Assembly: GCA_003168265.1 (NCBI GenBank)
Contig: PMSV01000024.1
Location: 310,001-374,000, forward strand
Direction of reading: 5' to 3'
Source: Chitinophagaceae bacterium
GTDB lineage: Bacteria > Bacteroidota > Bacteroidia > Chitinophagales > Chitinophagaceae
DNA length: 64,000 nucleotides
The notes below the pieces were generated by a model. It saw nothing but the letters and a program-made list of their open reading frames with translations, had not been told where the DNA came from and ran no database searches. The translations under genes were made by a program, and so were the position numbers. Shown here piece after piece: positions 16,752-26,561 of this stretch. The stretch's first letter is position 1, and every line of letters starts with the position of its first letter.

Positions 16752-18122
16752 TTATTTAATTAACCATTTGAATAATTTCAACCTCCCTTTGAAAGGAGGA
16801 TACCTGAAATCCGGATCGAACCAACTGGGGGTTTTAAGTATGGATTTGGCATTACTGAAACAAAGAAAACTTGATTTGCCATGATATCCTCCGATCCCGC
16901 TTTTGCCGATTCCGCCAAAAGAAAAATGAGGGTTGGTAAACTGGTAGGCTGCATTATTTATGCATCCTCCTCCGAAAGCCAGAGAATCGATCCATTCCTT
17001 TCCCCTTTTCGCGTCTTCAGTAAATATATAAAACGCGAGTGGATTGGGATTAAGATCGATGATCGACAGGGCATCCTTCCTGTCAACAAATCCAAGGACC
17101 GGTAAAATGGGCCCAAATATTTCCTCCCTCATGATCTCATCTTCCGGGCCGATACCGGTAAGAACAGTCGGAGCGATAAATAGTTTGGAGTGGTCATGCT
17201 CACCACCTATAAGGGTTTCTCCCTTATTCAGCAAACTGATCAGCCGGTCAAACTGTTTTGCATTGATAATTCTTCCATAGCTATCGCTTTCTGATGGTTG
17301 CTCACCGTAAAAGCGTGTAATGACCTGCTTCAACTTTTCGACAAAAGCGGTTTTTACGGATTCCTGTACCAGAACATAATCTGGCGCAACACAGGTTTGA
17401 CCTGCATTAATGAATTTTCCAAGAGCGATCCGCCGTGCCGCTATTTCCAGGTTGGCATCAGCTTCCACCACGGAAGGGCTCTTGCCCCCAAGTTCCAGCG
17501 TTACAGGTATCAAATCACTGGCTGCCATTTTATAAATGCTTTTTCCGACAGAAGTGCTTCCTGTGTAAAAAATGTGATCGAAACGGAATTCCTTCATTAG
17601 TGCTGGTACTACGATAGATCCTTCGCCCGGAACGACCCGGACATATTCTTTTGGAAAAGCTTCACCGATTATTTTCTCCAATAAGGTTGCTGTCGCGGGT
17701 GCAAGCTCAGAAGGTTTCAACACGACCGAGTTTCCGGCAGCGATCGCCCCTAACAGCGGAATCATCGACAGTTGGAAAGGATAATTCCAGGGGGCAATGA
17801 CCAGGACTACTCCCTTGGGTTCATAATAGATCCGGCTGGAGGAGGGAAGGTTGAGAATATTGGTGGAAACCCGGACGGGCCGGGACCATTTGCGTAGACT
17901 TTGAAGGGCCAGATTTATTTCTATCAGCGTCAGACCGATTTCAGTAGCATAGGCTTCTTCCTTTCCTTTACCAAGGTCCTTCCGGAGCGCATCATAGATA
18001 GATTCTTCATGGCGGACTATTGAATTTTTCAAAGCTTTGAGTTGCTGTCTGCGAAAGGACAAATCCCTGCTGACAGCAGCTTGAAAATAATTCCTCATGG
18101 GTTCCAATGCAAATATGCTCAT
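16752..18122 (-). CDS. Aldehyde dehydrogenase family protein (class 3-like)
   Basis: An NAD(P)-dependent aldehyde dehydrogenase. From the ATG at 18122 it has 457 residues, near the class 3 / fatty-aldehyde dehydrogenase length. Landmarks are APWNYPFQL, VVLKPSELAP, FYTGSTSVGKSIYKMA, the catalytic Glu210 in LELGGKSP and the catalytic Cys244 in NAGQTCVAPDYV. EEIFGPILPVL and FSFGGIGKSGIGGYHGK close the domain. The C-terminus is basic and hydrophobic. The upstream extension to 18281 would overlap tadA on the other strand and is rejected. It is divergent from tadA across only 39 bp, so both promoters are packed together. Confidence 0.92.
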   Translation of the reverse strand: MSIFALEPMRNYFQAAVSRDLSFRRQQLKALKNSIVRHEESIYDALRKDLGKGKEEAYATEIGLTLIEINLALQSLRKWSRPVRVSTNILNLPSSSRIYYEPKGVVLVIAPWNYPFQLSMIPLLGAIAAGNSVVLKPSELAPATATLLEKIIGEAFPKEYVRVVPGEGSIVVPALMKEFRFDHIFYTGSTSVGKSIYKMAASDLIPVTLELGGKSPSVVEADANLEIAARRIALGKFINAGQTCVAPDYVLVQESVKTAFVEKLKQVITRFYGEQPSESDSYGRIINAKQFDRLISLLNKGETLIGGEHDHSKLFIAPTVLTGIGPEDEIMREEIFGPILPVLGFVDRKDALSIIDLNPNPLAFYIFTEDAKRGKEWIDSLAFGGGCINNAAYQFTNPHFSFGGIGKSGIGGYHGKSSFLCFSNAKSILKTPSWFDPDFRYPPFKGRLKLFKWLIK

Positions 18123-18161
18123 CTTGTGACTTAAGAATCCTAAATTAATTAACTTAGATAA

Positions 18162-18629
18162 ATGACGGATGAATATTATATGTTGCAAGCACTTAAAGAA
18201 GCCCGTCGTGCATTTGAATCCGGGGAAGTACCCGTCGGCGCTATGGTCGCATTGGGAGGTCGAATCATTGCCCGGGGGCATAACCAGGTCGAGAAACTGA
18301 ATGATTCAAGCGCACATGCAGAAATGATCGCGCTTTCTTCCGCCTTCAATTTTCTTGGAAGCAAATACCTGCCGGAAGCCACTATTTACATCACCGTCGA
18401 ACCCTGCCTGATGTGCGCCGGAGCCCTTTTTTGGAGTAAGATCGGCCGCGTGGTCTATGGAGCCGATGATGAAAAGAACGGGTATAAGAAATATGTAATC
18501 CCGCTGCCTTCCATAGGAATTGCCGGAGTGGGTCCATGGCCCTTCCATCCCAAAACAGAATTGGTCAGCGGCGTTCTGAAAGAGGAATGCGCGTTGATGA
18601 TGAAAGAGTTTTTTCGGACAAAAAGGTGA
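18162..18629 (+). CDS. tadA: tRNA-specific adenosine deaminase TadA-like nucleoside deaminase
   Basis: A zinc-dependent deaminase of 155 residues. The zinc and catalytic residues are His52 and Glu54 in AHAEMIAL, and Cys82 and Cys85 in VEPCLMCAGALFWSKIGRVVYG. GEVPVGAMVA is the usual upstream motif. Deamination of A34 to inosine in tRNA-Arg is the expected role, since this pattern is that of the single TadA homologue of Bacteroidota. A guanine or cytosine deaminase role is possible but less likely. The ALDH gene is divergent and the DUF1080 gene converges. Confidence 0.9.
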   Translation: MTDEYYMLQALKEARRAFESGEVPVGAMVALGGRIIARGHNQVEKLNDSSAHAEMIALSSAFNFLGSKYLPEATIYITVEPCLMCAGALFWSKIGRVVYGADDEKNGYKKYVIPLPSIGIAGVGPWPFHPKTELVSGVLKEECALMMKEFFRTKR

Positions 18630-18635
18630 ATGATC

Positions 18636-19346
18636 TCAGTGTTTCCTAAGCTTTATATTCTTAAACCAGATGCCGCCTCCATGGTCCTGCAAGGCGATAA
18701 AGCCTGAGTGAGCCAGTCCATAATCCGGATAATCCTTCCATTTCCCCTGCATTTTTAGTTTTTCCCATTCGGGTGTCCAGGCATGAAAATCTGCGACCAG
18801 CACCCCGTTCAGCCAGTGTTGAACATGATCGCCCTGGACAAGTATCCTGGTATGGTTGTATTCCCCTATGGGTTTGTAAGCCTTTTTCAAAGGAGGATGC
18901 ATGGCATAATCAGCCCCGGTCTTTTGCCATTCCTCCAGTTTTTCCGGAAATCCGACATCGTCGATCAGTTGGTATTCCGGTCCGGTCTCATAAGATGCAT
19001 GATGGGTTTCCTGAACATGGTAGAGGATCCCGCTATTCGTCCCGCTGATGATCTTCCAGTCTGCCTGTAACTCAAAACTTCCATATTCATCGGTCGTGAT
19101 GAGGTCTGCTCTTTTTTTCACTCCGTCCTTTTTGCAGTAGAGCGTGCCATCGGATACTTCCCAACTGTCATTTGGCTGGTTTTGGTAAGTACGCCATCCT
19201 TCGAGAGATTTTCCGTTGAACAGAAGTATCCAACCTGCTTTTTTCTCAGCCGGGCTCAGGGAATTGTCTGGATTTTCTATCGGAGAATGAAAGGAAAAGA
19301 CAGAAAAGGCAAAAACAACGACCAGTAAAAATGAAAACTCTCTCAT
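18636..19346 (-). CDS. DUF1080 / 3-keto-disaccharide hydrolase domain protein, secreted
   Basis: A 236-residue protein with a signal peptide (FSFLLVVVFAFSVFSF) and one DUF1080 domain, a concanavalin-like jelly roll. Typical motifs are GWILLFNGKSLEGWRTYQNQ, WEVSDGTLYCKKDGVKK, ADLITTDEYGSFELQADWKI, SGILYHVQE, ETGPEYQLIDD and the ending ALQDHGGGIWFKNIKL. The domain occurs in carbohydrate-processing and 3-keto-glycoside hydrolase proteins. Location is likely periplasmic or extracellular. It lies 10 bp downstream of the alpha/beta hydrolase gene on the same strand, so an operon is likely. Confidence 0.88.
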   Translation of the reverse strand: MREFSFLLVVVFAFSVFSFHSPIENPDNSLSPAEKKAGWILLFNGKSLEGWRTYQNQPNDSWEVSDGTLYCKKDGVKKRADLITTDEYGSFELQADWKIISGTNSGILYHVQETHHASYETGPEYQLIDDVGFPEKLEEWQKTGADYAMHPPLKKAYKPIGEYNHTRILVQGDHVQHWLNGVLVADFHAWTPEWEKLKMQGKWKDYPDYGLAHSGFIALQDHGGGIWFKNIKLRKH

Positions 19347-19356
19347 GGTATTATTA

Positions 19357-20241
19357 TTAATAGAATCTGGTTTCTCCCTTTATTTCGCGATAGGGTTGGG
19401 AAAAGAACCGGTCAACCGTTTCATTGAATTCATCCTTATAGACGACCGGTGTGCTATGGCCTGAATTAGGCAAAATCCAAAGGTAGGCATGGGGGATATT
19501 CTCAAAGATCAGCAGGGTATGAGAAGGTTTGAGAATATCATGGTCTCCTCCGATGACCAGGGTTGGGTTTTGGATATGCTGCAGATCGCTAATCGGAATA
19601 TGCGGTTCTTCCATCAACAACCTCAGCAGATTTATCTGCCTCTTTTCAGCCTCAGTAGGGCTGGCCTTTTTCTTTATGGATTCGTAATAAGGCATGATCA
19701 TATTGATCACGTCCTGGTTCACTGCGCTCGTGTCTGGCGTCAGATTGGCGCCTGTTACAGCAAGTTTCTGCACTTTTTCCGGATGCCGTATCGCAAGAAG
19801 AAGGCCATTGATTCCTCCGTCACTCCAACCGATCACATAGGCCGAATCGATTTTCAAGGCGCCGAGCAGGGCGGCATAATCGTCCGCCATCATCTCGTAG
19901 GAAAGCGAATCGCCACCAGAAGTTGATTTACCCTGACCCCGGCTGTCTGCGATGATGACCTTGTATTTTTTAGAGAAATAGGGAATCTGGTAAATAAAGT
20001 TATTGATCGACCCTCCGTTGCCGTGGATGACCAGGAGCGGATGTCCTTCACCATAGATCTCGCAGTACATGCGAAATCCCCGGATCTCATAATATTTTCC
20101 TGCAGCCGGATTGTTTCCATAGATTTGTTGGGGATCGCTGAGCTTTTGCTCGAATTCCTTTCGGATTTGATTCACGTCCTGGGCTGAAGCCTGGGGAAAA
20201 AAAAGGCAAACAAGGGCTGCCGCAGTCAGAATTGATTTCAT
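19357..20241 (-). CDS. Alpha/beta hydrolase, secreted
   Basis: From the ATG at 20241 the protein (294 residues) starts with a signal peptide (MKSILTAAALVCLFFPQASA). The hydrolase fold shows the oxyanion strand LLVIHGNGGS, ADSRGQGKS, and the nucleophile elbow GWSDGG (Ser140). The acid Asp lies in GGDHDILK and the His in NSGHSTPV, so the triad is complete. The substrate is unknown. It is first in a two-gene unit with the DUF1080 gene. The 232-bp gap to mreB upstream holds the divergent promoters. Confidence 0.87.
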   Translation of the reverse strand: MKSILTAAALVCLFFPQASAQDVNQIRKEFEQKLSDPQQIYGNNPAAGKYYEIRGFRMYCEIYGEGHPLLVIHGNGGSINNFIYQIPYFSKKYKVIIADSRGQGKSTSGGDSLSYEMMADDYAALLGALKIDSAYVIGWSDGGINGLLLAIRHPEKVQKLAVTGANLTPDTSAVNQDVINMIMPYYESIKKKASPTEAEKRQINLLRLLMEEPHIPISDLQHIQNPTLVIGGDHDILKPSHTLLIFENIPHAYLWILPNSGHSTPVVYKDEFNETVDRFFSQPYREIKGETRFY

Positions 20242-20379
20242 GATCAAGTTTATAAAGGTTGGCTCTCTCTGGTCAGGGTGAAAGCCCATTTAAAAGATAG
20301 CAATATAGAGCAATACAATCTAATTATTGTCGTTTCTAAAGCATTTACCTGCTTTTGGAAATACTAGACAGTTAACATA

Positions 20380-20413
20380 TTGCAAACGCTATCCGGCCTG
20401 AAATGCTACTTTG
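20380..20413 (+). promoter_or_regulatory. Candidate promoter of the mreB operon
   Basis: TTG at 20380 and TACTTTG at 20407 lie 24 bp apart and roughly fit the Bacteroidota -33/-7 pattern, with one base missing from the TAnnTTTG spacer. The mreB start is about 60 bp downstream. Confidence 0.35.
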
Positions 20414-20473
20414 TTAATTCCGAATATTTACTCCAATTTTGCAGGCATTACTTAAAATCTGATTCTCCACAAA

Positions 20474-21499
20474 ATGGGCCTATTCAACTTCCTGACTCAA
20501 GAAATCGCAATGGACCTTGGTACTGCGAACACTCTCATTATACATGATGACGAAATTGTGGTAAACGAACCTAGCATAGTGGCCCTTGACCGCAATAATC
20601 CCAAGACTGTTCTGGCAGTTGGAAAGAGGGCGTTAATGATGCATGAAAAGACCCACGAAAGCATTCGTACAGTGCGGCCCCTGAAAGACGGGGTGATCGC
20701 CGATTTCAATGCAGCAGAACTGATGATCCGGGAAATGATCAAAATGATCTATCCGAAAAAACCGCTGTTTCCGCCGAGCTGGAGAATGATGATCTGCATT
20801 CCTTCCAGCATAACCGAAGTGGAAAAAAGGGCTGTCCGCGATAGCGCGGAACAGGCAGGGGCCAAGGAAGTCTACCTGATCCATGAACCGATGGCAGCGG
20901 CGCTGGGTATCGGCATTGATGTCGAAGAGCCCGTTGGCAATATGATCATCGATATTGGCGGAGGTACTACCGGGATCACGGTAATCGCCCTGGCAGGGAT
21001 CGTTTGTGACCAATCCATTCGTATTGCAGGGGATGAGTTCACTGCGGATATCATGGAAGCCCTCAGAAGATACCATAGCCTGCTGATCGGGGAAAGGACG
21101 GCGGAGCAAATTAAAATTCAGGTAGGCGCGGCCATGAAGGACCTGGAGAATCCACCTGACGATTTCCCGGTAAATGGAAGGGATCTAGTTACCGGTATTC
21201 CGAAACAGATAATGGTCAGTTGCCAGGAAATCGCCGAAGCCCTAGATAAAAGCATATTTAAGATCGAAGAAGCCATTTTGAAGGCACTTGAAACAACGCC
21301 TCCTGAATTGGCGGGTGATATTTACCGTCGCGGGCTTTATCTGACAGGAGGAGGCGCCTTACTCCGTGGCCTGGACAAGAGACTGAGCCAGAAAATTAAG
21401 TTGCCGGTCCATATCGCGGACGATCCCCTCAAAAGTGTTGTTCGCGGCACGGGCATTTCACTGAAAAACTATGATAGGTATCCATTCGTGATGCGCTGA
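20474..21499 (+). CDS. mreB: Rod shape-determining protein MreB
   Basis: The bacterial actin that directs lateral wall synthesis under the inner membrane. Its 341 residues match the family. It opens MGLFNFLTQEIAMDLGTANT with the phosphate-1 loop, then VGKRALMMHEKTHESIRTVR, PLKDGVIADF, HEPMAAALGIG, the phosphate-2 loop IIDIGGGTT, and LTGGGALLRGLD. It starts the mreB-mreC-mreD-pbp2-rodA cluster. The following 119-bp gap before mreC holds no obvious terminator, so co-transcription is likely. Confidence 0.98.
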   Translation: MGLFNFLTQEIAMDLGTANTLIIHDDEIVVNEPSIVALDRNNPKTVLAVGKRALMMHEKTHESIRTVRPLKDGVIADFNAAELMIREMIKMIYPKKPLFPPSWRMMICIPSSITEVEKRAVRDSAEQAGAKEVYLIHEPMAAALGIGIDVEEPVGNMIIDIGGGTTGITVIALAGIVCDQSIRIAGDEFTADIMEALRRYHSLLIGERTAEQIKIQVGAAMKDLENPPDDFPVNGRDLVTGIPKQIMVSCQEIAEALDKSIFKIEEAILKALETTPPELAGDIYRRGLYLTGGGALLRGLDKRLSQKIKLPVHIADDPLKSVVRGTGISLKNYDRYPFVMR

Positions 21500-21618
21500 T
21501 TAAATCCAAGCTCGAAAACAGAGCGCCCGAGAATTAAACGAAACCAAATCCGGCTTTAACCCGGTGCCGGGAGATAGGGAACCGCGCAACGGATTCCGAA
21601 TCTTAAAAATTTGCACAA

Positions 21619-22476
21619 TTGCGTAATGTTTTTCTCTTCATTCGAAGATATTTTAATTTCCTTTTCTTTCTGACTTTGGAGATCATTTCCCTAATCATGC
21701 TTTTCCGCTACAATAAATTCCACGAGGCCGCTTTTGCTTCGGTTGCCGGAGAATTCACAGGAAGGATCGATCAGAAATACAATAATATCGAGTATTATTT
21801 CAAGCTCAAAGGCACAAACGAGGATTTGGTAAAGGAAAACCTGCGCTTAAGGCAACTGTTGAAAGAAAACTATGAAAGTCCGGTACAACGCAATCATCTC
21901 TTCTATGACACGATCCTGGACGATTCCGTGAAAAAGATCCAGCGTTTCCTTTATCTCGAGGCCAAAGTGGTTGGCAGTGCCGTCTCTACCCAGACCAATT
22001 ACCTGACTTTGCACCGTGGTTCCAACCAGCAGATCCATCCCAATATGGGAGTAGTCGGACCCTCGGGCATAGTGGGAAGAATAATCAGCGTCAGTCAGAA
22101 TTTTTCGGTGGTCATGAGCATGCTTAACCGCCATTTTACGGTGATCGTGAAACTAAAAAATACGGGAGAAAGAGGGAAGGTGGAATGGGACGGAGTCAGT
22201 CCGGATTATGTCCTACTCAAGGACATTCCGAAAAGCGCTCCCCTCAACAAAGGTGACAGCATTCTTACCAGCGAGACCTCTACGCTCTTTCCGCCAGGGG
22301 TCCTTGTAGGGACCGTTCACGAAATCATCGAAGACCCTAGCAGCGGTTTTTATACTGCCCGCCTCAAAACGGCGACGAACTTTTACAATATCCAGTATGT
22401 GTATGTTACTGAAAATACACAATACGATGAACAAAAAGCATTAGAGGATTCTGTAAAGAAAAAATTAAATGAGTGA
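21619..22476 (+). CDS. mreC: Rod shape-determining protein MreC
   Basis: A 285-residue bitopic inner-membrane protein with one N-terminal helix (about 11-29), a coiled coil (about 45-80, including NEDLVKENLRLRQLLKENYE) and a periplasmic beta-domain. YLTLHRGSNQQIHPNMGVVG followed by GIVGRIISVSQNFSVVMSML are classic MreC motifs. The start is a TTG (21619), because the family N-terminus MRNVFLFIRRYFNFLFF needs it; the next in-frame ATG would remove the membrane helix. Its end overlaps mreD by 8 bp. Confidence 0.95.
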   Translation: MRNVFLFIRRYFNFLFFLTLEIISLIMLFRYNKFHEAAFASVAGEFTGRIDQKYNNIEYYFKLKGTNEDLVKENLRLRQLLKENYESPVQRNHLFYDTILDDSVKKIQRFLYLEAKVVGSAVSTQTNYLTLHRGSNQQIHPNMGVVGPSGIVGRIISVSQNFSVVMSMLNRHFTVIVKLKNTGERGKVEWDGVSPDYVLLKDIPKSAPLNKGDSILTSETSTLFPPGVLVGTVHEIIEDPSSGFYTARLKTATNFYNIQYVYVTENTQYDEQKALEDSVKKKLNE

Positions 22477-23002
22477 TCTGCTGAAAAATATTATCCGCTT
22501 TGCATTGTTTATCCTGGTACAGGTCTTTGTGCTTAACCAGGTGCCCCCATTGCACCGCTTTGTTGTACCCTACCTCTATTATCTGTTCATACTCTGGCTT
22601 CCCTTTACCCTGCCCCGGGTCTGGCTTAGCTTTATCAGCTTTTTATTCGGCCTGACCCTGGATTATTTCATGAACACCCCGGGTCTGCATGCTGCAGCCT
22701 GCACCCTTATCGCATATATTCGCCCCTTCACCATCAATCTGCTGATCTCACAGGATGGATCGGATAAGAACTATCCGTCACCTTCCGTTACCAGCATGGG
22801 TTTTGCACCATATGGAACCTATGTCCTCATACTCACCCTTTTTCACCACGGCCTGCTGATATTCCTCGAATGGATGAGCTTCGGTTCTTTCCTGTTTTTC
22901 ATCGGGAAACTATTGGCTACCACCGGGGTCAGCCTCTTGCTGATCTTTTTGACTGAACTGCTATTCTTCCGAAAGGAACCTTTCCGGACAAATACGGCCT
23001 AA
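22469..23002 (+). CDS. mreD: Rod shape-determining protein MreD
   Basis: A 177-residue inner-membrane protein with about five membrane segments. It is poorly conserved in sequence but in the expected place between mreC and pbp2. FGLTLDYFMNTPGLHAAACT is the characteristic segment with the Asp in a membrane helix. It overlaps the mreC stop codon, so translation is probably coupled. Confidence 0.92.
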   Translation: MSDLLKNIIRFALFILVQVFVLNQVPPLHRFVVPYLYYLFILWLPFTLPRVWLSFISFLFGLTLDYFMNTPGLHAAACTLIAYIRPFTINLLISQDGSDKNYPSPSVTSMGFAPYGTYVLILTLFHHGLLIFLEWMSFGSFLFFIGKLLATTGVSLLLIFLTELLFFRKEPFRTNTA

Positions 23003-23058
23003 GTATTTCTAAAATCTTTTTGAAATTGTTATGAAGGGCCGTTCTCTCGGTTTATCTT

Positions 23059-23066
23059 TACTTTTG
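23059..23066 (+). promoter_or_regulatory. Possible internal -7 promoter element before pbp2
   Basis: TACTTTTG in the 98-bp gap between mreD and pbp2 matches TAnnTTTG. No -33 box at the usual distance, so weight is low. Confidence 0.3.
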
Positions 23067-23100
23067 TTTCTGAACATAAGTTGAAAATCGTATTTCCTGC

Positions 23101-25200
23101 ATGCCTGTTTTCAATCAATCCCGCAGCAATATCATCCGTCTCATTTTTGCAGCCATGTTTCTCGTAATTGCGGCTCAGCTTTTCAATTTGCAGGTCATTT
23201 CAAGCAAATACCGGAAACTGGCTCAGGAAAATGCCTTATTTCCCAAAAGGATTTACCCAAACCGGGGTATCATATTCGACCGCAATAACAAAGCCATTCT
23301 GAACAATGCCATATTATATGACCTGATGGTTACCCCTTCCCAGGTTAAAAACATTGATACGAATTATTTCTGTCAGATCATGGATATCGATACGGCTGAG
23401 TTCCGTGACCGGATCCAGGACGTAAAGTATAAAAACGGAGGCTCCTTCAGACCGGGTATCTTCCAGGACCTGCTTGCGCCGGATCTTTATGCCAAGCTGG
23501 TGGAAAATATCTGGCAATTTTCAGGTTTCAATTTGCAGGAGAGGCCGGTTCGAGTTTATCCTTACAATGCGGCAGCCCATATCCTCGGATATATCGGAGA
23601 GGTCGATTCGGCTATCATACATCGTTACAGCGGCTACCAGTTGGGGGACTATGTAGGCAGGACGGGATTGGAACAATACTATGAAAAACAGCTAATGGGA
23701 AGAAGGGGCATTGAATTCTGGATAAAGGACAACAAAAACCGCCTTGTAGGACATTACGAAAACAAGGCAGATGATACCCCGTCCGTCGCAGGCAGGAACC
23801 TTCGCACATATATAGATGTGAACCTCCAGCAATTTGCCGAAAAGCTGATGGCAAACAAAGTGGGAGCGGTGGTCGCCATCGAGCCGAAAACAGGAGGCAT
23901 TATTGCCATGGTATCCAGTCCTGACTTTGATCCCAATAGCCTGACAGGGCCGGAGAAAAAGAAAAATTATGCCAAACTCAACTTGGATGTTTCGGCTCCC
24001 CTCCTCAACCGGGCCATCAAGGGCCTGTATCAGCCAGGTTCGGCTTATAAGCCTATTGGAGCGTTGATCGGCCTGGATGAGGGAGTGATTACCCCTGCCA
24101 GCGGCTATGATTGCCGTGGGGTCTATCTCGCCTGCAACCATCCTGTGAAATGCGAGCACAAGGATCCTGGTCATGCCCGAACCATGCGCATTGCCATTGC
24201 CCATTCCTGCAATTCTTTTTTTTGCAACACCTTCCGTCTCACACTCGACAATCCGGAAATCCACAGCGTTCGGAGAGGATTGATGAAATGGAAAGAATAT
24301 GTGAATGCATTTGGTCTTGGGCACCGGATTGGAATTGACCTTCCCAGTGAAGACGGTGGAAACATCCCGGATACGGCATCCTATGACAAAGAATACAATC
24401 ATTCCTGGAATTCCTGTACAATGGTCACGATGGGCATCGGGCAGGACAAGATGGAAGTGACTCCTTTGCAAATGGCCAATGCCATGTGCATAGTCGCTAA
24501 TAAAGGCTCCTTTTTCACCCCGCATTTTGTGAAAAGCATAGACGGCCATTCTCAAGATGACACCGTGCTTGACAAATTCAGTGTAAAACATGAAGTTCTC
24601 ACCCATATTCCTGATGATGTCTATGAAGATGTTATCAGCGGTATGCAGGACGTGACCGAGATCGGAACTGCTTCCGCCGTCCGGATACCGGGAATCAATA
24701 TGTGCGCTAAGACAGGCACGGCCGAAAACTATCTTACTGTAGATCACCGAAGGACGAAGCTGCGGAACAATGCCATATTCGTCTGTTTTGCCCCAAGGGA
24801 GAACCCGAAAATTGCGATAGCGGTGGTCGTTCAGAATGCAGGCTTTGGTGCGGTCTGGGCTGCGCCCATTGGATCCCTTCTCGTGGAGAAATACCTGAAC
24901 GATTCCCTTCGCCCGGAGAGCCAGAAAAAAGCTGAGGAAGTAGCCAATGCAGACCTGGTCCCCAAATACCTGGTTCGGGTGCAGTTTTTGCAGGATTCCA
25001 CGAATGCAGCCAGGCACGCGATCCGCACCCATGACAGCAGTTCGCTCATGAAATACATAATTCCTTCGTCCAGGGCGGCCTTGCTGGATACTTTTAAGAA
25101 AGTCACGATATTGCCAAGACTGAGCGGCCCGTCAATAAAACAAAACATGCTAAAGCCGAAGGACACAGCAAAAGTCATCAAACCCGATTCAACCAGATGA
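23101..25200 (+). CDS. mrdA: Penicillin-binding protein 2
   Basis: The elongasome-specific peptidoglycan transpeptidase. The protein has an N-terminal membrane helix (about 9-30), a PBP dimer domain (RGIIFDRNNKAILNN, GRTGLEQYYEKQLMG), and a transpeptidase domain. The active-site serine is Ser314 in the SAYK motif, the second motif is SCN in AIAHSCNSFF, and the third is KTGT (537-540). SAYK instead of the more common STFK is a mild variation. The C-terminal tail of about 70 residues is polar and basic. It overlaps the rodA start by 4 bp. Confidence 0.96.
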   Translation: MPVFNQSRSNIIRLIFAAMFLVIAAQLFNLQVISSKYRKLAQENALFPKRIYPNRGIIFDRNNKAILNNAILYDLMVTPSQVKNIDTNYFCQIMDIDTAEFRDRIQDVKYKNGGSFRPGIFQDLLAPDLYAKLVENIWQFSGFNLQERPVRVYPYNAAAHILGYIGEVDSAIIHRYSGYQLGDYVGRTGLEQYYEKQLMGRRGIEFWIKDNKNRLVGHYENKADDTPSVAGRNLRTYIDVNLQQFAEKLMANKVGAVVAIEPKTGGIIAMVSSPDFDPNSLTGPEKKKNYAKLNLDVSAPLLNRAIKGLYQPGSAYKPIGALIGLDEGVITPASGYDCRGVYLACNHPVKCEHKDPGHARTMRIAIAHSCNSFFCNTFRLTLDNPEIHSVRRGLMKWKEYVNAFGLGHRIGIDLPSEDGGNIPDTASYDKEYNHSWNSCTMVTMGIGQDKMEVTPLQMANAMCIVANKGSFFTPHFVKSIDGHSQDDTVLDKFSVKHEVLTHIPDDVYEDVISGMQDVTEIGTASAVRIPGINMCAKTGTAENYLTVDHRRTKLRNNAIFVCFAPRENPKIAIAVVVQNAGFGAVWAAPIGSLLVEKYLNDSLRPESQKKAEEVANADLVPKYLVRVQFLQDSTNAARHAIRTHDSSSLMKYIIPSSRAALLDTFKKVTILPRLSGPSIKQNMLKPKDTAKVIKPDSTR

Positions 25201-26540
25201 GCCAACGCAATCCCGGCATATCAAAAGGCGTCGATTGGCCCCTTGTATGGATTTGGACCGCTTTATGCTTCATCGGCATTTCCTGCATTTTTGCCGCTAC
25301 CTACCGGGAAGGAGATAATGTATTGCAAGGATTTCTTTCACTTAAGACGGATTATAGCAGGGAATTGCTTTATTTTCTGCTGGCAGCCGTTGCAGGGGTA
25401 TTCATCCTTCTGATCGACAGCAAATTCTTTACTGCCACCGCGAATCTCTCTTACGCTTTAGGATTATTCCTGCTCCTGCTCGTCTTCCCCTTTCACTCAC
25501 GTGTGAAAGGAACGGAATCGATCATAAGATTCGGAAACGCTTTTCAGTTGCAACCTGCTGAACTATGCACTGTGTTTGTGAACCTGGCCCTTGCCAAGTA
25601 TTTATCGAGGATCGAAACGGATTTCTACAAGCCGCGTTCCCAATTGGTTGCCGCTTCCATCGCTCTGATCCCAGCTTTTTTTTCCATTCTTCAGAATGAG
25701 ACCGGCCTTGCCCTTGTTTACTTTTCCTTTTTCCTGGTGATGTTCCGTGAAGGCCTCTCCCCGGCCGTGCTCGTCATGGGCTTCTCATTTGCAGCCCTGG
25801 TAGTGGCGACCCTGTTGCTTGAAAAAAACCTCCTGGCCCTGATCCTTACCGGGATTGCGGCATTTGTGATTTATATCTTGAGAAAACAGATCAAAAGAAG
25901 GAAGGGGATCCTGCTTGCGATCGTCGGGATTTGGTTTATCTGTGTGGGTGTCCAGCGTTTTGTAGTACCCTTTATGTTTGACCATGTATTCAAAGCCTAC
26001 CAGGTAAAACGGATGTATGATGCGATAGGGAAGGAATATATTCCCAAGAATGCAGAAGCCGTGCAGGAAATAGAAAAAAAGGCGGGCGGAAAAAAAACAG
26101 ACAATAATTACAATGTTTCCCAAAGTAAAATTGCTATCGGTAGCGGAAGCATAATGGGAAAAGGACTGCTTAAGGGAACCCAGACCAGGTATGAATTCGT
26201 GCCTGAACAAAGCACTGATTTCATTTTCTGTACCATCGGGGAAGGTTTCGGTTTTGTGGGCAGCATCCTTTTTCTTGGGATCTACCTGGTTTTGTTGTAT
26301 AGAATGGTTACGATCGCCGAACGGCAACGAAGTACATTCAGTCGCTGTTTTGCTTATGGCGTCGCTTCCGTATATTTTTTCCATATTTCGGTCAATGTAT
26401 GCATGACTATCGGACTGGCCCCGGTCATCGGAATACCTCTTCCATTCATGAGCTATGGCGGTACCTCCCTGCTGACCTTTTCGATCATGCTTTTCATTCT
26501 GATCCGTCTGGATGCTGACCGGCAAATGGTATTGCGATAA
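25197..26540 (+). CDS. rodA: Peptidoglycan glycosyltransferase RodA (SEDS family)
   Basis: The SEDS glycan polymerase partner of PBP2. The protein has 447 residues with about ten membrane helices. Landmarks are RGLSP-like REGLSPAVLV, SKIAIGSGSIMGKGLLKGTQ, VPEQSTDFIFCTIGEGFGF and LPFMSYGGTSLLTF. The extracellular loop between about residues 262 and 305 is longer than in E. coli and rich in Lys/Glu/Asn, as is common in Bacteroidota. It is translationally coupled to pbp2. Confidence 0.95.
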   Translation: MSQRNPGISKGVDWPLVWIWTALCFIGISCIFAATYREGDNVLQGFLSLKTDYSRELLYFLLAAVAGVFILLIDSKFFTATANLSYALGLFLLLLVFPFHSRVKGTESIIRFGNAFQLQPAELCTVFVNLALAKYLSRIETDFYKPRSQLVAASIALIPAFFSILQNETGLALVYFSFFLVMFREGLSPAVLVMGFSFAALVVATLLLEKNLLALILTGIAAFVIYILRKQIKRRKGILLAIVGIWFICVGVQRFVVPFMFDHVFKAYQVKRMYDAIGKEYIPKNAEAVQEIEKKAGGKKTDNNYNVSQSKIAIGSGSIMGKGLLKGTQTRYEFVPEQSTDFIFCTIGEGFGFVGSILFLGIYLVLLYRMVTIAERQRSTFSRCFAYGVASVYFFHISVNVCMTIGLAPVIGIPLPFMSYGGTSLLTFSIMLFILIRLDADRQMVLR

Positions 26541-26561
26541 ACTGCAATTAATTTTTTTATC

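Noticed and set aside
23692-25032. Long open frame (446 codons) on the minus strand inside pbp2
   Set aside because: It lies fully antisense to a well-conserved PBP2 with all motifs and has no recognisable protein pattern; it is a by-product of codon bias.
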